The notes under the pieces are model-generated. The model was not told the origin of the DNA. It searched no databases and saw only the letters and a list, made by a program, of their open reading frames with translations. From assembly GCA_031257115.1 (NCBI GenBank), contig JAIRPF010000165.1, positions 53,612 through 117,611 of the forward strand: a DNA stretch of 64,000 bases. Direction: 5' to 3'. This DNA comes from Accumulibacter sp. Lineage in GTDB: Bacteria > Pseudomonadota > Gammaproteobacteria > Burkholderiales > Rhodocyclaceae. The translations under genes and the position numbers were made by a program. Within the stretch, counting starts at the first letter, position 1. Each line of letters opens with the position of its first letter. Shown one piece after another: positions 50,331 to 63,200 of the stretch.

Positions 50331-50372
50331 ATGAGCAAGTATGTGATTGAAGACAAAGATTACAGCAACTAA
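50331..50372 (+). CDS. Possible 13-residue ORF or truncated gene start
   Basis: ATG with AAAGGAA about 7 bases upstream encodes MSKYVIEDKDYSN and then stops. It could be the 5' remnant of a gene or a leader peptide. Nothing recognisable follows in frame. Very uncertain. Confidence 0.25.
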   Translation: MSKYVIEDKDYSN

Positions 50373-50454
50373 TTAGCGGCGCTTCATATTGGACGGGCGC
50401 CTGTCGGCTTGCACCGCCACACGGCTTGCCAACTCCATAAAACCCATCTCCCCG

Positions 50455-50850
50455 CCGGTTCTTCCGTCCTCGCTTCCCGAACGCCATCCCCGAACGACTT
50501 CAGCCACCCCGCCAGCATTGGCCGTCGATGACCGTCGCGCTGATTTTCAGCCAGCCGTCGGCCAGCTCGCGGATTCCCTAGTCACGGGGAAACAGCGTTT
50601 CCCACAGGAAATACGCGGTGCCGGCCCACATCTCGAAAACGAGCCGAATGCGTTTTCCTTCGCCGAAACGGAAACGGCCGTTCGCCTCGTATTTCTCCAG
50701 ATCGAAGTCCGCCGGACGTTTGAAGGAAAACGCCGTCGCCCTGACGTGAGTCATGCGGGTTGCCTGAAACTCGTGTCGTTGGGCAGGAGCAGGGCGGCGC
50801 GCAGAAAGGCGATCAGGATGCCGCCATCGCGCGCCGCCGTAACCATCCGG
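50455..50850 (-). pseudogene. Remnant of a WYL-domain transcriptional regulator
   Basis: Reading the minus strand, a WYL-domain C-terminus is spread over broken frames. RATAFSFKRPADFDLEKYEANGRF sits in one frame (about 50670-50745) and runs to an in-frame TAG (50578-50580), exactly where the family has LS.DQ. GIRELADGWLKISATVID continues after the stop (50520-50577), and WLKSFGDGVREA continues after a further frameshift (about 50470-50510). At least two lesions are visible, and the DNA-binding N-terminus is missing, cut off by argG on the right. It is a decayed gene. Confidence 0.7.
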
Positions 50851-50859
50851 TTCCTGGTC

Positions 50860-52092
50860 TTACCCCTTCTTGCGATTGGCGAGGTTCGCGGCGATGCGCA
50901 TGCGCAGCGCGTTGAGCTTGATGAAACCGCTCGCGTCTTTCTGGTCATACGCGCCGGCGTCGTCCTCGAAGGTGGCGATGGTCGGATCGAACAGCGAATC
51001 GGTCTTTGAATCGCGTCCGACGACGATGGCGTTACCCTTGTAGAGCTTCAGGCGCACCCATCCGTTGACCACGTGCTGCGTGTGGTCGATCAGGGCTTGC
51101 AGCGCCTTGCGTTCGGGACTCCACCAATAGCCGTTGTAGATCAGGCTGGCATAACGCGGCATCAGATCGTCCTTGAGGTGTGCGACTTCGCGGTCGAGCG
51201 TCACCGATTCGATGGCGCGGTGCGCCTTGAGCAGGATCGTGCCGCCGGGGGTTTCGTAGCAGCCGCGCGACTTCATGCCGACGTAGCGGTTCTCGACGAG
51301 GTCGAGCCGGCCGATGCCGTGCTTGCCGCCCAGTTCGTTGAGCCTGGCCAGCAATTCATGCGCCGCCATGCGCTGGCCGTCGATCGCCGCCAGATCGCCC
51401 TTGACGAATTCCAGGTTGACGTATTCCGCCGCGTCTGGCGCCGCTTCCGGCGGCACCGTCCAGCGCCACATGCTTTCCTCGGCCTCGGCGGCTGGGTTTT
51501 CGAGATGGCGTCCTTCGTAGCTGATGTGCAGCAGATTGGCGTCCATCGAATACGGCGATCCGCCCTGCTTGTGCTTCATGTCGACCGGAATGCCGTTCTT
51601 CTCAGCGTAGGCCATCAGTTTTTCACGCGAGAGGAGGTCCCATTCGCGCCACGGCACGATGACCTTGACGCTCGGTTTCAAGGCATAGGCGCCAAGCTCG
51701 AAGCGCACCTGATCGTTGCCCTTGCCGGTCGCGCCGTGGGCGATGGCGTCGGCGCCGGTCAGGTTGGCGATGTCGACCAGGCGCTTGGCGATCAGCGGGC
51801 GCGCGATCGACGTGCCGAGCAGATATTCGCCTTCGTAGACGGCGTTGCAGCGAAACATCGGAAAGACGAAATCGCGCACGAATTCTTCGCGCAGATCGTC
51901 GATGAAGATGTTTTCGGGCTTGATGCCGAGTTTCAGCGCCTTGGCGCGCGCGGGTTCCAGTTCCTCGCCCTGGCCAAGGTCGGCGGTGAAAGTTACCACC
52001 TCGCATTGGTAGGTGTCCTGCAACCACTTGAGAATGACCGACGTATCGAGACCGCCCGAATACGCCAGCACCGTTTTTTTGACATCACTCAT
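50860..52092 (-). CDS. argG: Argininosuccinate synthase
   Basis: 410 residues from the ATG at 52092 ([18 protein letters not shown]). The ATP pyrophosphatase motif [30 protein letters not shown] and [16 protein letters not shown] are the standard ArgG motifs. It condenses citrulline with aspartate. It is the last gene of the arg cluster, 60 bp after the DUF1877 gene. Confidence 0.98.
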   Translation of the reverse strand: MSDVKKTVLAYSGGLDTSVILKWLQDTYQCEVVTFTADLGQGEELEPARAKALKLGIKPENIFIDDLREEFVRDFVFPMFRCNAVYEGEYLLGTSIARPLIAKRLVDIANLTGADAIAHGATGKGNDQVRFELGAYALKPSVKVIVPWREWDLLSREKLMAYAEKNGIPVDMKHKQGGSPYSMDANLLHISYEGRHLENPAAEAEESMWRWTVPPEAAPDAAEYVNLEFVKGDLAAIDGQRMAAHELLARLNELGGKHGIGRLDLVENRYVGMKSRGCYETPGGTILLKAHRAIESVTLDREVAHLKDDLMPRYASLIYNGYWWSPERKALQALIDHTQHVVNGWVRLKLYKGNAIVVGRDSKTDSLFDPTIATFEDDAGAYDQKDASGFIKLNALRMRIAANLANRKKG

Positions 52093-52152
52093 TTTGTTGG
52101 CTCCATTTGAAGATGAAACGTGAATTGCCGCCATGCCCCTAGCGAACGGAAA

Positions 52153-52653
52153 TCAATAAATGCTCACGATGACATGCTTTTTCGCCTGGGCCGCCTGTCT
52201 GTAGAACGCCAGGAGGCCGTGGAATTCATCCGTCATCGTTTTCCACAAGTTGTCATAGTCCGCGGGCGTCGATTCCGCGAGATCCGGGTAGAGCTTCGCT
52301 TTCCTGATTTTTCCAGCGGTAAAATCCGCGCGGCGCGACGTCCAATCGAATTTTTCCAGCGCCGCGATGATGCCGGACAGCTCATCCGTTTTCGTGCAGC
52401 CGATGAAATCTTCCGTGTCGAAGACATGCGCCCCGACGACCGCCTCGCTGAGCGGATTCCCCTCGACCGGGGCGCTCGCGGAAACGCCGGTCAGTGTGAA
52501 ATGCAGCAAGTCCCACATCTTGTCGAGATCGTAGACGGGGGCTTCGCCTTCATCCAGTTCCTCGATCCGCTCGACGAGATCGTCGCCGGCAAGCGCCTTC
52601 AGACTGTCCAGTTCGTCATCGCCGACCATCATATAGTTCGCCAGCAGGCCCAT
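52153..52653 (-). CDS. DUF1877 (YfbM-like) protein
   Basis: 166 residues. It begins MGLLANYMMVGDDEL and has YDLDKMWDLLHFTLTG, NPLSEAVVGAH and FDTEDFI, the DUF1877/YfbM family signature. Function unknown. It sits between argF (12 bp upstream) and argG, so it is co-transcribed with arginine genes. Such proteins are often scattered and mobile; their presence in this operon is not a common arrangement to my knowledge. Confidence 0.85.
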   Translation of the reverse strand: MGLLANYMMVGDDELDSLKALAGDDLVERIEELDEGEAPVYDLDKMWDLLHFTLTGVSASAPVEGNPLSEAVVGAHVFDTEDFIGCTKTDELSGIIAALEKFDWTSRRADFTAGKIRKAKLYPDLAESTPADYDNLWKTMTDEFHGLLAFYRQAAQAKKHVIVSIY

Positions 52654-52665
52654 TTCATCCGCCTT

Positions 52666-53601
52666 TTACTGGCTCACGCGCCCAAGGAGAAGGTACTCCA
52701 TCAGCGCCTTCTGCGCGTGCAGGCGGTTTTCCGCCTCGTCCCAGACGAAACTCTGCGGCCCGTCGATCACTTCCGCGGTCACTTCTTCGCCCCGGTGCGC
52801 CGGCAGGCAATGCAGGAAAATCGCATCGGCGCCGGCCGCGCGCATCATTTCGGCATCGACTTTCCAGTCGGCGAAGTCGCGCATGCGTTCCTCGTTCTCC
52901 GCCTCGAAACCCATCGACGTCCAGACGTCGGTGGTCACGATGTCGGCGCCGCGCACGGCCTCCATCGGATCGGCGCACAGGCGGAAGTGCCCGACGCCGC
53001 TCAATCCCGCTTGCTCCGGCTTGATCTCGTAACCGGGCGGACTCGATACATTGACGTTGAAATCCAGCACCTCGGCGGCTTGCAGCCAAGTGTTGCAGAC
53101 GTTGTTCGAATCGCCGATCCAGGCCACCGTCCTGCCCTGGATCGGGCCGCGATGCTCGATGAAGGTGAAAATGTCGGCCATGATCTGGCAGGGATGGTAT
53201 TCGTTGGTCAGGCCGTTGATGACCGGAACGCGCGAATGCGCCGCGAAACGCTCGACGATGGTCTGCTCAAAGGTGCGGATCATCACCAGGTCGCTCATGC
53301 GCGAAATCACCTGCGCCGAGTCCTCGACCGGCTCGCCGCGCCCCAGTTGCGAATCGCGCGTGTTCAGGTAAATGGCCATGCCGCCGAGCTGCTGGATGCC
53401 CGCCTCGAACGACAGGCGCGTGCGCGTGCTGGCTTTTTCGAAAATCATCACCAGCGTGCGGTCGACGAGCGGCCAGTAACGCTGGTAAGCCTTGAACTGG
53501 GCCTTGATCCAGCGCGAGCGGTCGAACAGATAGGCATATTCCTCGCGGGTGAAATCCTTGAATTGCAGGTAGTGTCTGACGTCTGGCTTGGCGTTGCTCA
53601 T
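52666..53601 (-). CDS. argF: Ornithine carbamoyltransferase
   Basis: 311 residues. The carbamoyl-phosphate loop STRTRLSFE, the ornithine-site HCLPAHRGEEVT and the family's DSNNVCNTW are present. It makes citrulline. It lies 12 bp after argD and 12 bp before the DUF1877 gene. Confidence 0.98.
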   Translation of the reverse strand: MSNAKPDVRHYLQFKDFTREEYAYLFDRSRWIKAQFKAYQRYWPLVDRTLVMIFEKASTRTRLSFEAGIQQLGGMAIYLNTRDSQLGRGEPVEDSAQVISRMSDLVMIRTFEQTIVERFAAHSRVPVINGLTNEYHPCQIMADIFTFIEHRGPIQGRTVAWIGDSNNVCNTWLQAAEVLDFNVNVSSPPGYEIKPEQAGLSGVGHFRLCADPMEAVRGADIVTTDVWTSMGFEAENEERMRDFADWKVDAEMMRAAGADAIFLHCLPAHRGEEVTAEVIDGPQSFVWDEAENRLHAQKALMEYLLLGRVSQ

Positions 53602-53613
53602 GTCCGTCCTCCA

Positions 53614-54786
53614 TCAGGAAGAAAGAAAGGCGCGGATCACCGCCGAGAGCCGCTCGACCAGCTCGCGGCCTTCGTCGGCGCTGAAATTCAGCGCGGGCAG
53701 CAGACGCACGACCCGCTCGGCGGTCACGTTGATGAGCAATCCGGCGTCGAGGCCGCGCCGCACCAGATCGCCGCACGGGCGATCGAGTTCGACGCCGATT
53801 ATCAGGCCCATGCCGCGGACGCCGACGACGCCCGGCTCGTCCGCCAAGGCTTGTTTCAGGCCATTCCGGATGATTTCGCCGACCGACGCGGCGCTGGCCA
53901 GCAGATTTTCCTTCTCGATCACTTCGAGGACCGTCAGCGCCGCCGTGGTCGCCAACTGGTTGCCGCCGAACGTCGATCCGTGGTTGCCCGGCTTGAAGAG
54001 CCACGCCGCCTTCCCGGCCGCGAGGCACGCGCCGATCGGCACGCCACCCGCCAGGCCCTTGGCCAGCGTCACCACGTCCGGACGAATGCCGGCGTGCTGG
54101 AAGCCGAACCAGGTTCCGGTCCGCCCCATGCCGCATTGCACCTCGTCGCAAATCATCAGCCAGCCGTTCTCGTCGCACAGGCGGCGCAGGCCGCGCAGAT
54201 ATTCCGTGCTGGCGACGTGGATGCCGCCTTCGCCCTGGACGACTTCGAGCATCACCGCGACGACGCTCTTGTTGTGCTCGCGGATGGCGCGAACCGCGTC
54301 CAGGTCGTCGAACGGCGCGCGCACGAAACCGGCGACGAGCGGCTCGAATCCCGCCTGCACCTTGCGGCTCCCCGTCGCCGACAGGGTCGCCAGGGTCCGC
54401 CCGTGGAACGAATGCTCCATGACGATGATCGCCGGATTGTCGACGCCCTGGGCGTGCCCGTAGAAGCGCGCCAGCTTGATCGCCGCCTCGTTGGCCTCGC
54501 AGCCCGAATTGCAGAAAAACACCTCGTCCATGCCGGACAGCTCGGCCAGCTTGTCCGCCAGACGCTCCTGCTGCGGCATGCGATAGAGATTGGAGGTATG
54601 CAGCAGGCGGGCCGCCTGCCCGGCGATCGCCGCGACCAGGGCCGGATGGTTGTGCCCCAGCGTGTTGACGGCGATCCCCGACAAACCGTCGAGATACGTT
54701 TTGCCCTCGGTATCGGTGACCCGGCTCCCGTTTCCATGACTGAGCGAGACGGGCAGGCGCGCATAGGTATTCATCACGTGCGACAT
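53614..54786 (-). CDS. argD: Acetylornithine aminotransferase
   Basis: 390 residues from the ATG at 54786, with GGGGG 6 bases upstream; a TTG two codons earlier is the alternative. Class III aminotransferase motifs: FCNSGCEANEAAIKLAR, VMLEVVQGEGGI, LMICDEVQCGMGRTG and the PLP lysine in VTLAKGLAGG. It transfers an amino group to N-acetylglutamate semialdehyde. First gene of the arg cluster. Confidence 0.95.
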   Translation of the reverse strand: MSHVMNTYARLPVSLSHGNGSRVTDTEGKTYLDGLSGIAVNTLGHNHPALVAAIAGQAARLLHTSNLYRMPQQERLADKLAELSGMDEVFFCNSGCEANEAAIKLARFYGHAQGVDNPAIIVMEHSFHGRTLATLSATGSRKVQAGFEPLVAGFVRAPFDDLDAVRAIREHNKSVVAVMLEVVQGEGGIHVASTEYLRGLRRLCDENGWLMICDEVQCGMGRTGTWFGFQHAGIRPDVVTLAKGLAGGVPIGACLAAGKAAWLFKPGNHGSTFGGNQLATTAALTVLEVIEKENLLASAASVGEIIRNGLKQALADEPGVVGVRGMGLIIGVELDRPCGDLVRRGLDAGLLINVTAERVVRLLPALNFSADEGRELVERLSAVIRAFLSS

Positions 54787-54940
54787 CTTCAACCCCCAAA
54801 ATTGAAGCGCATAAACTGAAACGGCGGCTTCCGCCGCCGGAACGAATCGCCGTCCGCCGGGCGCGACGCCCGGAACATGCCCTCAGCCGGAGATAAGCGA
54901 GGAATTCTATGGGAAAACATGGAGATTGTATAGCTGGCGG

Positions 54941-54969
54941 CAAAAACGAACGGCGCCCGGAGGCGCCGT
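54941..54969 (-). terminator. Rho-independent terminator of rpsT
   Basis: On the transcript ACGGCGCC-TCCG-GGCGCCGT (54969-54950) forms a perfect 8-bp stem with a tetraloop, followed by TCGTTTTTG. It lies 26 bp after the rpsT stop and separates rpsT from argD. Confidence 0.9.
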
Positions 54970-54995
54970 CGAACAAGCCCCGATTTCCCTGGAAA

Positions 54996-55262
54996 TCAGG
55001 CGGCCAGCGCCTTGATCCGCGCCGACAGACGGCTCTTGTGGCGAGCCGCCTTGTTCTTGTGGATGATTTTCTTGTCCGCGATGCGGTCGATCACCGAAAC
55101 CGATTCCTGGAAAACGCTCTGCGCGGCCGTCTTGTCGCCCGCGACGATCGCCTTCTGCACGCGCTTGACGGCCGTGCGCAGCGTGGAGCGCAGGCTGTTG
55201 TTGCGCGCGCGCTGCTTGACGGCTTGCCGGGCGCGCTTGCGGGCTTGTGCACTGTTGGCCAT
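54996..55262 (-). CDS. rpsT: 30S ribosomal protein S20
   Basis: 88 residues. It begins [18 protein letters not shown] and ends [20 protein letters not shown], the full S20 pattern of basic helices. It binds 16S rRNA in the small subunit. A strong sigma-70 promoter and a terminator make it a monocistronic unit. Confidence 0.98.
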   Translation of the reverse strand: MANSAQARKRARQAVKQRARNNSLRSTLRTAVKRVQKAIVAGDKTAAQSVFQESVSVIDRIADKKIIHKNKAARHKSRLSARIKALAA

Positions 55263-55303
55263 GGATGTATCCCCAAAAAGCTGTTGGACTACGAAAGCCG
55301 GGC

Positions 55304-55332
55304 ATTATACGGAGTCGTCCGGAGGATGGCAA
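55304..55332 (-). promoter_or_regulatory. Sigma-70 promoter of rpsT
   Basis: On the minus strand TTGCCA (55332-55327), a 17-base spacer and TATAAT (55309-55304). The -10 is perfect and the -35 matches at five of six positions. Start would be near 55297, 35 bases before the rpsT ATG. Confidence 0.85.
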
Positions 55333-55399
55333 GCCGGTGCATCGGGCCAATACGGAACGTGGTCAATTCATCAGCCGCAAGGTATACTTTGCCCCAACG

Positions 55400-55520
55400 G
55401 AACCCCAAAATCATGTTTGTCTTTCGTCGTGTCCGCCGTGGTTCCCTGTGGTTCCACGTAGTTCTCTTTTCCATGCTTCTCTTTCCATCCTCCACGTATT
55501 CTCCGTGCCCGTGATCGATC
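55400..55520 (-). repeat. Reverse 9-nt-periodic repeat block
   Basis: GTCGTGTCCGCCGTGG followed by GTTCCACGTAGTTC and TCCACGTATTCTCCGTGCC fills the divergent region between the rpsT promoter and iaaA. It is a degraded copy of the 9-nt-periodic family. Confidence 0.55.
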
Positions 55521-55569
55521 GCCTGTTTGACGCGCCCGCCGTCGCCATGTTTGAACCGGGATTTTCGGA

Positions 55570-56553
55570 ATGATCCCGGTCATCGCCATCCACGGCGGCG
55601 CCGGGACGATCACGCGCGCCGACCTGAGCGCCGAAACGGAGCGCGATTACCACGCGGCGCTCGATCGCGTTCTACAAGGTGGCCAGCGCGTTCTGGAACA
55701 GGGCGGCGACGCGCTCGACGCGGTGACCGAGGCCGTTTTTCGCCTGGAGGAATGCCCACTGTTCAACGCCGGCAAGGGCGCCGTTTTCACTCACGCCGGC
55801 ACGCACGAGCTTGACGCCTCGATCATGGACGGACGCACGCTGGGAGCCGGCGCCGTGGCTTGCGTGAAGACGCTGCGCAACCCCATCCTGGCCGCGCGGC
55901 GGGTCATGGAGGACGGCCGGCACGTGCTGCTCGTCGGCGAGGGCGCCGAGGCGTTCGCCCGCGCGGCCGGCCTGGAAACCGTTCCGAACGATTACTATTT
56001 CACCGAGGCGCGTTACGTCCAGTGGCGGCGCGCGCTGGCCGAGGGGCGGGCCGGCCTGCTCGATCACGACGCTCAAGCCCTCGCCGCGCAACCCGAACCG
56101 ATCGACGCCGATACCAAGATGGGCACTGTCGGCGCCGTCGCGCTCGACGCGCGCGGCAACCTGGCGGCGGCCACCTCGACCGGCGGCGTGACGGACAAAC
56201 GCGCCGGCCGCGTCGGCGACAGTCCGCTGATCGGCGCGGGTTGTTACGCCAACAACCGCACCGTGGCCGTTTCCTGCACCGGGTCGGGGGAAACGTTCAT
56301 CCGCCTGCTGGCCGCCCATGACGTGAGCGCGTTGATGGAATACCGGGGCCTGCCGCTCGCCGAGGCGTGCGACAGGGTGGTGATGGAAAAATTGCCGGCG
56401 ATCGGCGGGCGCGGCGGCCTGATCGCCGTCGACGCCCAAGGCAGCGTCCACATGCCGTTCAACACCGAGGGCATGTATCGCGGCTCGGCCCGCGCCGGCG
56501 GCTCGCGCCTGACGGCCATTTATCGAAACGCAAAAGACGAAGGTCGCGGGTAA
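55570..56553 (+). CDS. iaaA: Isoaspartyl peptidase/L-asparaginase (plant type)
   Basis: 327 residues. Ntn-hydrolase precursor with the autocleavage site [11 protein letters not shown], Thr186 becoming the N-terminal nucleophile of the beta subunit. [19 protein letters not shown] and [10 protein letters not shown] are conserved in the alpha subunit, and GTGSGET-like [10 protein letters not shown] lies in beta. It cleaves isoaspartyl dipeptides and asparagine. It precedes a gsi-type peptide transporter, as in E. coli, implying a peptide uptake and degradation unit. Confidence 0.96.
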   Translation: MIPVIAIHGGAGTITRADLSAETERDYHAALDRVLQGGQRVLEQGGDALDAVTEAVFRLEECPLFNAGKGAVFTHAGTHELDASIMDGRTLGAGAVACVKTLRNPILAARRVMEDGRHVLLVGEGAEAFARAAGLETVPNDYYFTEARYVQWRRALAEGRAGLLDHDAQALAAQPEPIDADTKMGTVGAVALDARGNLAAATSTGGVTDKRAGRVGDSPLIGAGCYANNRTVAVSCTGSGETFIRLLAAHDVSALMEYRGLPLAEACDRVVMEKLPAIGGRGGLIAVDAQGSVHMPFNTEGMYRGSARAGGSRLTAIYRNAKDEGRG

Positions 56554-56554
56554 A

Positions 56555-56645
56555 CCACGGTGCGCGCGGAAATCATCGAAAAACCATGATAAAGACCGAA
56601 TCGTTTTTCTTCGTGTCCTCCGCGTTCTCCACGGCCAATGCCGGG
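56555..56645. repeat. Degraded 9-nt-periodic repeats between iaaA and gsiA
   Basis: AACCACGGTGCGCGCGG (about 56551-56567) faces TTCGTGTCCTCCGCG (about 56610-56630), a weak inverted pair within the presumptive operon. Confidence 0.45.
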
Positions 56646-56659
56646 ACAGGGAGTCCTCC

Positions 56660-58537
<1,878 letters not shown>

Positions 58538-58574
58538 CCCTCCGCTACGCGGAATTTTGATAAAGGACGCATCG

Positions 58575-60128
58575 ATGAAGAACTCTCCTCGCCTGCCAGG
58601 CTTCCGGCACCTGTTGATCGCGGGTTCGCTGGCGGCCGCCACCCTGAGCGCGCCGGCTTTCGCCGCCAAGGATGTGGTGCTCGCCGTGGCCTCGACCTTC
58701 ACCACGCTCGACCCCTACGACGCCAACGACACCCTGTCGATGGCCGTGGCCAAATCGTTCTACCAGGGCCTGTTCGGCTTCGACAAGGACATGAAGCTCA
58801 TCAACGTGCTCGCCGAGAGCTACGCGCCGAGCGCGGACGGCTTGAGCTACACGATCAAGCTGCGTTCGGGCGTCAAGTTCCACGACGGCACGGACTTCGA
58901 CGCCGCCGCCGTCAAGGCCAATTTCGACCGCGTCACCAACCCGGACAACAAACTCAAGCGTTATACGCTGTTCAACCGCATCGCCAAGACCGAGGCGGTC
59001 GATCCGCGCACCGTGAAATTCACGCTCAAGGAGCCGTTCTCGCCGTTCATCAACGTGCTGGCGCACCCGTCGGGCGTCATCATCTCGCCCGCCGCGCTGC
59101 AAAAACATGGCAAGAACATCGCTTTCAACCCGGTCGGCACCGGCCCGTTCGTGTTCCAGGAATGGAAGCAGACCGATTACCTGAAGGTGAAAAAATTCGA
59201 CGGCTTCTGGCAGAAAGGGCTGCCCAGGGTCGATACCCTCACGTGGAAGCCGGTCATCGACAACAACACCCGCGCCACGGTCATGCAGACCGGCGAAGCC
59301 CATTTCGCCTACCCGCTGCCCTACGAACAGGCCGAGAAACTGAAACAGAACGAGAAAGTGGACGTCGTCACCGGCCCGTCGATCGTGCAACGCTGGCTGG
59401 CGATGAACACCCTGCAAAAACCCTTCGACGACATCAGGGTCCGCCAAGCGGTCAACTACGCGATCAACAAGGAAGCGGTCGCCAAGGTCGCCTTCGCCGG
59501 CTACGCCGTTCCCGCCGAGGGCCCCGTCCCGCCGGGCGTGGAATACGCCCAGCGCTTCGGCGTCTGGCCCTACGACCCGGCCAAGGCCAGGCAACTGCTG
59601 GCCGAGGCCGGCTACCCGGACGGCTTTGAAACGACGCTGTGGTCGGCCTACAACCATTCGACGGCGCAGAAAGTGATCGAAGTCGCCCAGCAGCAGCTCG
59701 CCCAGGTCGGCATCAAGGCGCGGATCCAGGCGCTGGAAGCCGGACAGCGCGTCGAGCGCGTGGAAAGCTGGCAGGATCCGAAAACCGCCCCGGTGCGCAT
59801 GTACTACATCGGCTGGTCGTCATCGACCGGCGAGGCCGACTGGGCGCTGCGCCCGCTGCTCGCCTCCGAAGCCTGGCCGCCCGGACTGATCAACACGGCG
59901 TACTACAAGAACGACCTGGTCGACGGCAACATCGCCAAGGCGCTCAATACCACCGACAAGGCGGAAAAGGAGAAACTCTACAAGGCCGCCCAGGAGCAAA
60001 TCTGGAAGGACGCGCCGTGGGTTTTCCTGGTGACGGAAAAGATGCTCTACGCCCGCGCCAGGAACGTCTCCGGCGTCTACGTCATGCCGGACGCTTCGTA
60101 TGAATACAGCGAGATCGACATCAGGTAA
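58575..60128 (+). CDS. gsiB: Glutathione/dipeptide ABC transporter substrate-binding protein GsiB
   Basis: 517 residues from the ATG at 58575 (AAAGGA upstream). The signal peptide ends [12 protein letters not shown]. The SBP_bac_5 domain follows with [33 protein letters not shown] (first part) and [13 protein letters not shown]. It delivers peptide-like ligands to the permease. It lies 37 bp after gsiA; the permease gene gsiC follows only after a restriction-modification gene. Confidence 0.93.
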   Translation: MKNSPRLPGFRHLLIAGSLAAATLSAPAFAAKDVVLAVASTFTTLDPYDANDTLSMAVAKSFYQGLFGFDKDMKLINVLAESYAPSADGLSYTIKLRSGVKFHDGTDFDAAAVKANFDRVTNPDNKLKRYTLFNRIAKTEAVDPRTVKFTLKEPFSPFINVLAHPSGVIISPAALQKHGKNIAFNPVGTGPFVFQEWKQTDYLKVKKFDGFWQKGLPRVDTLTWKPVIDNNTRATVMQTGEAHFAYPLPYEQAEKLKQNEKVDVVTGPSIVQRWLAMNTLQKPFDDIRVRQAVNYAINKEAVAKVAFAGYAVPAEGPVPPGVEYAQRFGVWPYDPAKARQLLAEAGYPDGFETTLWSAYNHSTAQKVIEVAQQQLAQVGIKARIQALEAGQRVERVESWQDPKTAPVRMYYIGWSSSTGEADWALRPLLASEAWPPGLINTAYYKNDLVDGNIAKALNTTDKAEKEKLYKAAQEQIWKDAPWVFLVTEKMLYARARNVSGVYVMPDASYEYSEIDIR

Positions 60129-60243
60129 GGGTGATTTCCCCCTCTCTCCGCAAAAAGGGAGGGGGAATCGCCCGGCGTAACGAAGAACCAAACCTCCGGC
60201 CATTTATTTCCGATCTTTTGCCTTTTCCGCATTTTCCGTCGCC

Positions 60244-63200
60244 ATGCCCGCCCACGTTCTCGAACATTTCGCACAAACCCTGCACGACAAATTTTCCACG
60301 CGCGTTTCAGGCGAACCGGAAGACCAAATCCGCGCGCCTTTCGAGCAGTTGTTGACGGATGCGGGAGCCGCGCTCGGTATTGGCGGTGTCGTTCCTGTCG
60401 GTGAAACCCGGCTGGCGAACGGCGGCGGGCGACCCGATTACGGCGTCACCGTCGCCAATGCGCTGTGCGGTTACGTCGAACTGAAAGCCCCCGGCAAGGG
60501 CGCGGACGTGACGCTGTTCAAAGGCCATGACAAGGGGCAATGGGAACGCTTCAAAAACCTGCCGAACATCCTTTACAGCGATGGGTGCGAATTCATCCTT
60601 TACCGTAACGGCCAACGCTTTCGCGCGATGTCCCTGCCGCTGAATCCGCTGACGTCGGGCGCGGCGGCGGTCGACGACAATGCCTCTCGCCGATTCGATG
60701 CGTTGATACGCGACTTCCTCTCGTGGGAACCCATCGTTCCCGGTAATGCCAGGCAACTGGTGGAATACCTCGCGCCGCTGTGCCGCTACCTGCGCGACGA
60801 TGTGATGGACGCGCTCAAACACCGCGTGCCAATGGTGGAAGCGGTGGCGGCGGATTGGCGACGTTACCTGTTCCCCGGCGTCGACGACGCCCGTTTCGCC
60901 GACGCCTACGCGCAGACGGTGACGTTTTCGCTTTTGCTCGCGCGTTCCAACGGCATGGATACGCTCTTGATCGACGAGGCCGTTGCCCGCCTCACCCATG
61001 CCAACGGCCTGTTGTCGCGCACTCTCAAGGTGTTGACCGATCCGCTGGTGAAAGACCATCTCGGCCCTGCGCTCGACCTTTTGATGCGCGTCATCAAGCG
61101 TGTCCCCACCGGCACGATGAGCGGCGGGAGGCGTGATCCGTGGTTGAATTTCTACGAGGATTTTCTCGCCGAATACGACCCGGATTTGCGCCGCGACGCA
61201 GGCGTTTATTACACGCCCGTGGAAGTGGTGAAAGCACAGGTATGTTTGGCCGATGACCTTTTGCGCCGCAGGATGGGCAAAAAACTCGGTTTCGCCACCG
61301 GTGGCGTGAAAGTGCTTGATCCGGCGGCGGGTACGGGCACGTATCTGCTCGGCATCATCGAACACGCATTGGAAGCGGTGCGCCGCGAGGAGGGCGAGGG
61401 CGCGGTTCCGGCGCGCGCCGACTTGCTCGGCGAGAATCTCCACGGTTTCGAGATCATGGTCGGCCCCTACGCCGTTTCTTCTCTGCGGCTCACCAGGATG
61501 TTGCAACAATACGGCGGTCATCCGCCCCACAACGGCGCGCAGATCATGCTCAACGACACGCTGGAGTCGCCGCACGAAAAAATCCCCGAACTGCCCCTGC
61601 TCTACCAGCCCATCGGTCTGGAGCACAAGCGCGCCAAATGGGTCAAGGAGGCGATGCCTGTCCTGGTGTGCATCGGCAATCCGCCCTACGACCGCCACAG
61701 GGCCGCAACGCGGGGAAATCAGGCCATGACGGGCGGCTGGGTGCGCTGGGGAGAATCGAAGAACGGCAGCGACGCGATTCTCGACGACTTCATCGCGCCG
61801 GTGAAAAAGGCAGGCAAGGGCGGTCATCTCAAGAATCTGTACAACCTGTATGTGTATTTCTGGCGTTGGACCTTGTGGAAGACCTTCGAGATCGAGTACG
61901 AGCATAATCCGGACCAAGGCCCCGGCGTGGTGAGCTTCATCACCGCCAGTTCGTTCATCGATGGCAGCGCCTTTCTCGGTATGCGCGAGTATATGCGCCG
62001 CTTGTGCGACGAGATTTGGGTGATCGACCTGGGTGGCGAAGGACGCGGTACGCGGCAGGACGACAACGTGTTCGCCATCCAGACGCCGGTGGCGATCACG
62101 ATGGCGGCGCGCTACGGCAAATCTCGAATGGATAAGCCCGCTCAGGTGCATTACGCGCGCATCGAAGGAACGCGGGCGGAGAAACTGCGCAAATTGGAGA
62201 GCTTGCAAAAGCTGGCGGATTTGCCGTTCGTGGATTGCCCGGACGATTGGCATGCGCCGTTCCGCCTAGCGGAAGAAGGCGTTTATTTCAATTGGCCATT
62301 GTTGACGGATTTGATGCCGTGGCGGCATTCTGGCGTACAAGGGAAACGGACTTGGCCCATCGGGCCAACCGCTGAAGTACTGGAAAACCGCTGGAAGGAA
62401 TTGCTTGCCGCGCCGAATCGGGCGACAGCTTTCAGAGAGAGCACGGACAGAGTCGTCGCGGCCGATTACCAGCAATTCCATTCGTCATGCCTCGATACAA
62501 CGGCAATTGCCGCGCTCGATCCCGCTGCGCGATGCCCCGCGCCGCAATCTTACGGTTTCCGCAGTTTCGACCGCCAATTCATCCTTGCCGACGGGCGTTT
62601 GCTTTCACGTCCACGGCAACAACTTTGGCTGACGGCATCCGGCCGGCAAATTTTCTTCGCCACCCAATTCACGCAACCACTGGGAGAAGGCCCGGCGCTG
62701 ACGGTCAGCGCGCTCGTCCCGGATTTGCATTATTTCGCCGGGCGCGGCGCGAAAGACATCGTTCCGCTTTTCCGCGACGCTGACGGCAGCCTCCCCAATC
62801 TGCACCCAGGCTTGCTCAAAATCCTCGCCGCTGAATACGGGCGCGAAGTCGCGCCACAGGATTTCGCCGCTTACCTCTACGGCCTGCTGGCGCAGCCTGC
62901 CTTTACCACCCGCTTCGCCCGCGAACTCGAAAGCCGCGAATTGCGCGTGCCGCTCACGCAAGACGCCGAACTGTTCCAACGCGCCGTTGCCATCGGGCGC
63001 GAATTGATATATCTCCATACCTACGGCGAGCGTTACGACGAAGGCCAGAAATGGCCCGCGACCAAAATCAAATGCCTCAAGACCGTGCCCTCCGACCGCT
63101 TGCCCGAAACCTTCACCTACGACGATACGCGCCAACTCATCCGCGTCGGCATGGGCGAATTCGGCCCCGTCGCGCCCGGCGTATGGGAATACGAAGTTTC

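Noticed and set aside
52120..54819. An 899-codon open frame antisense to argD-argF
   Set aside because: It spans three recognised genes on the opposite strand and contains no recognisable domain.
60307..62253. A 648-codon open frame antisense to the restriction-modification gene
   Set aside because: The sense strand carries ordered nuclease and methyltransferase motifs; the antisense frame has none.
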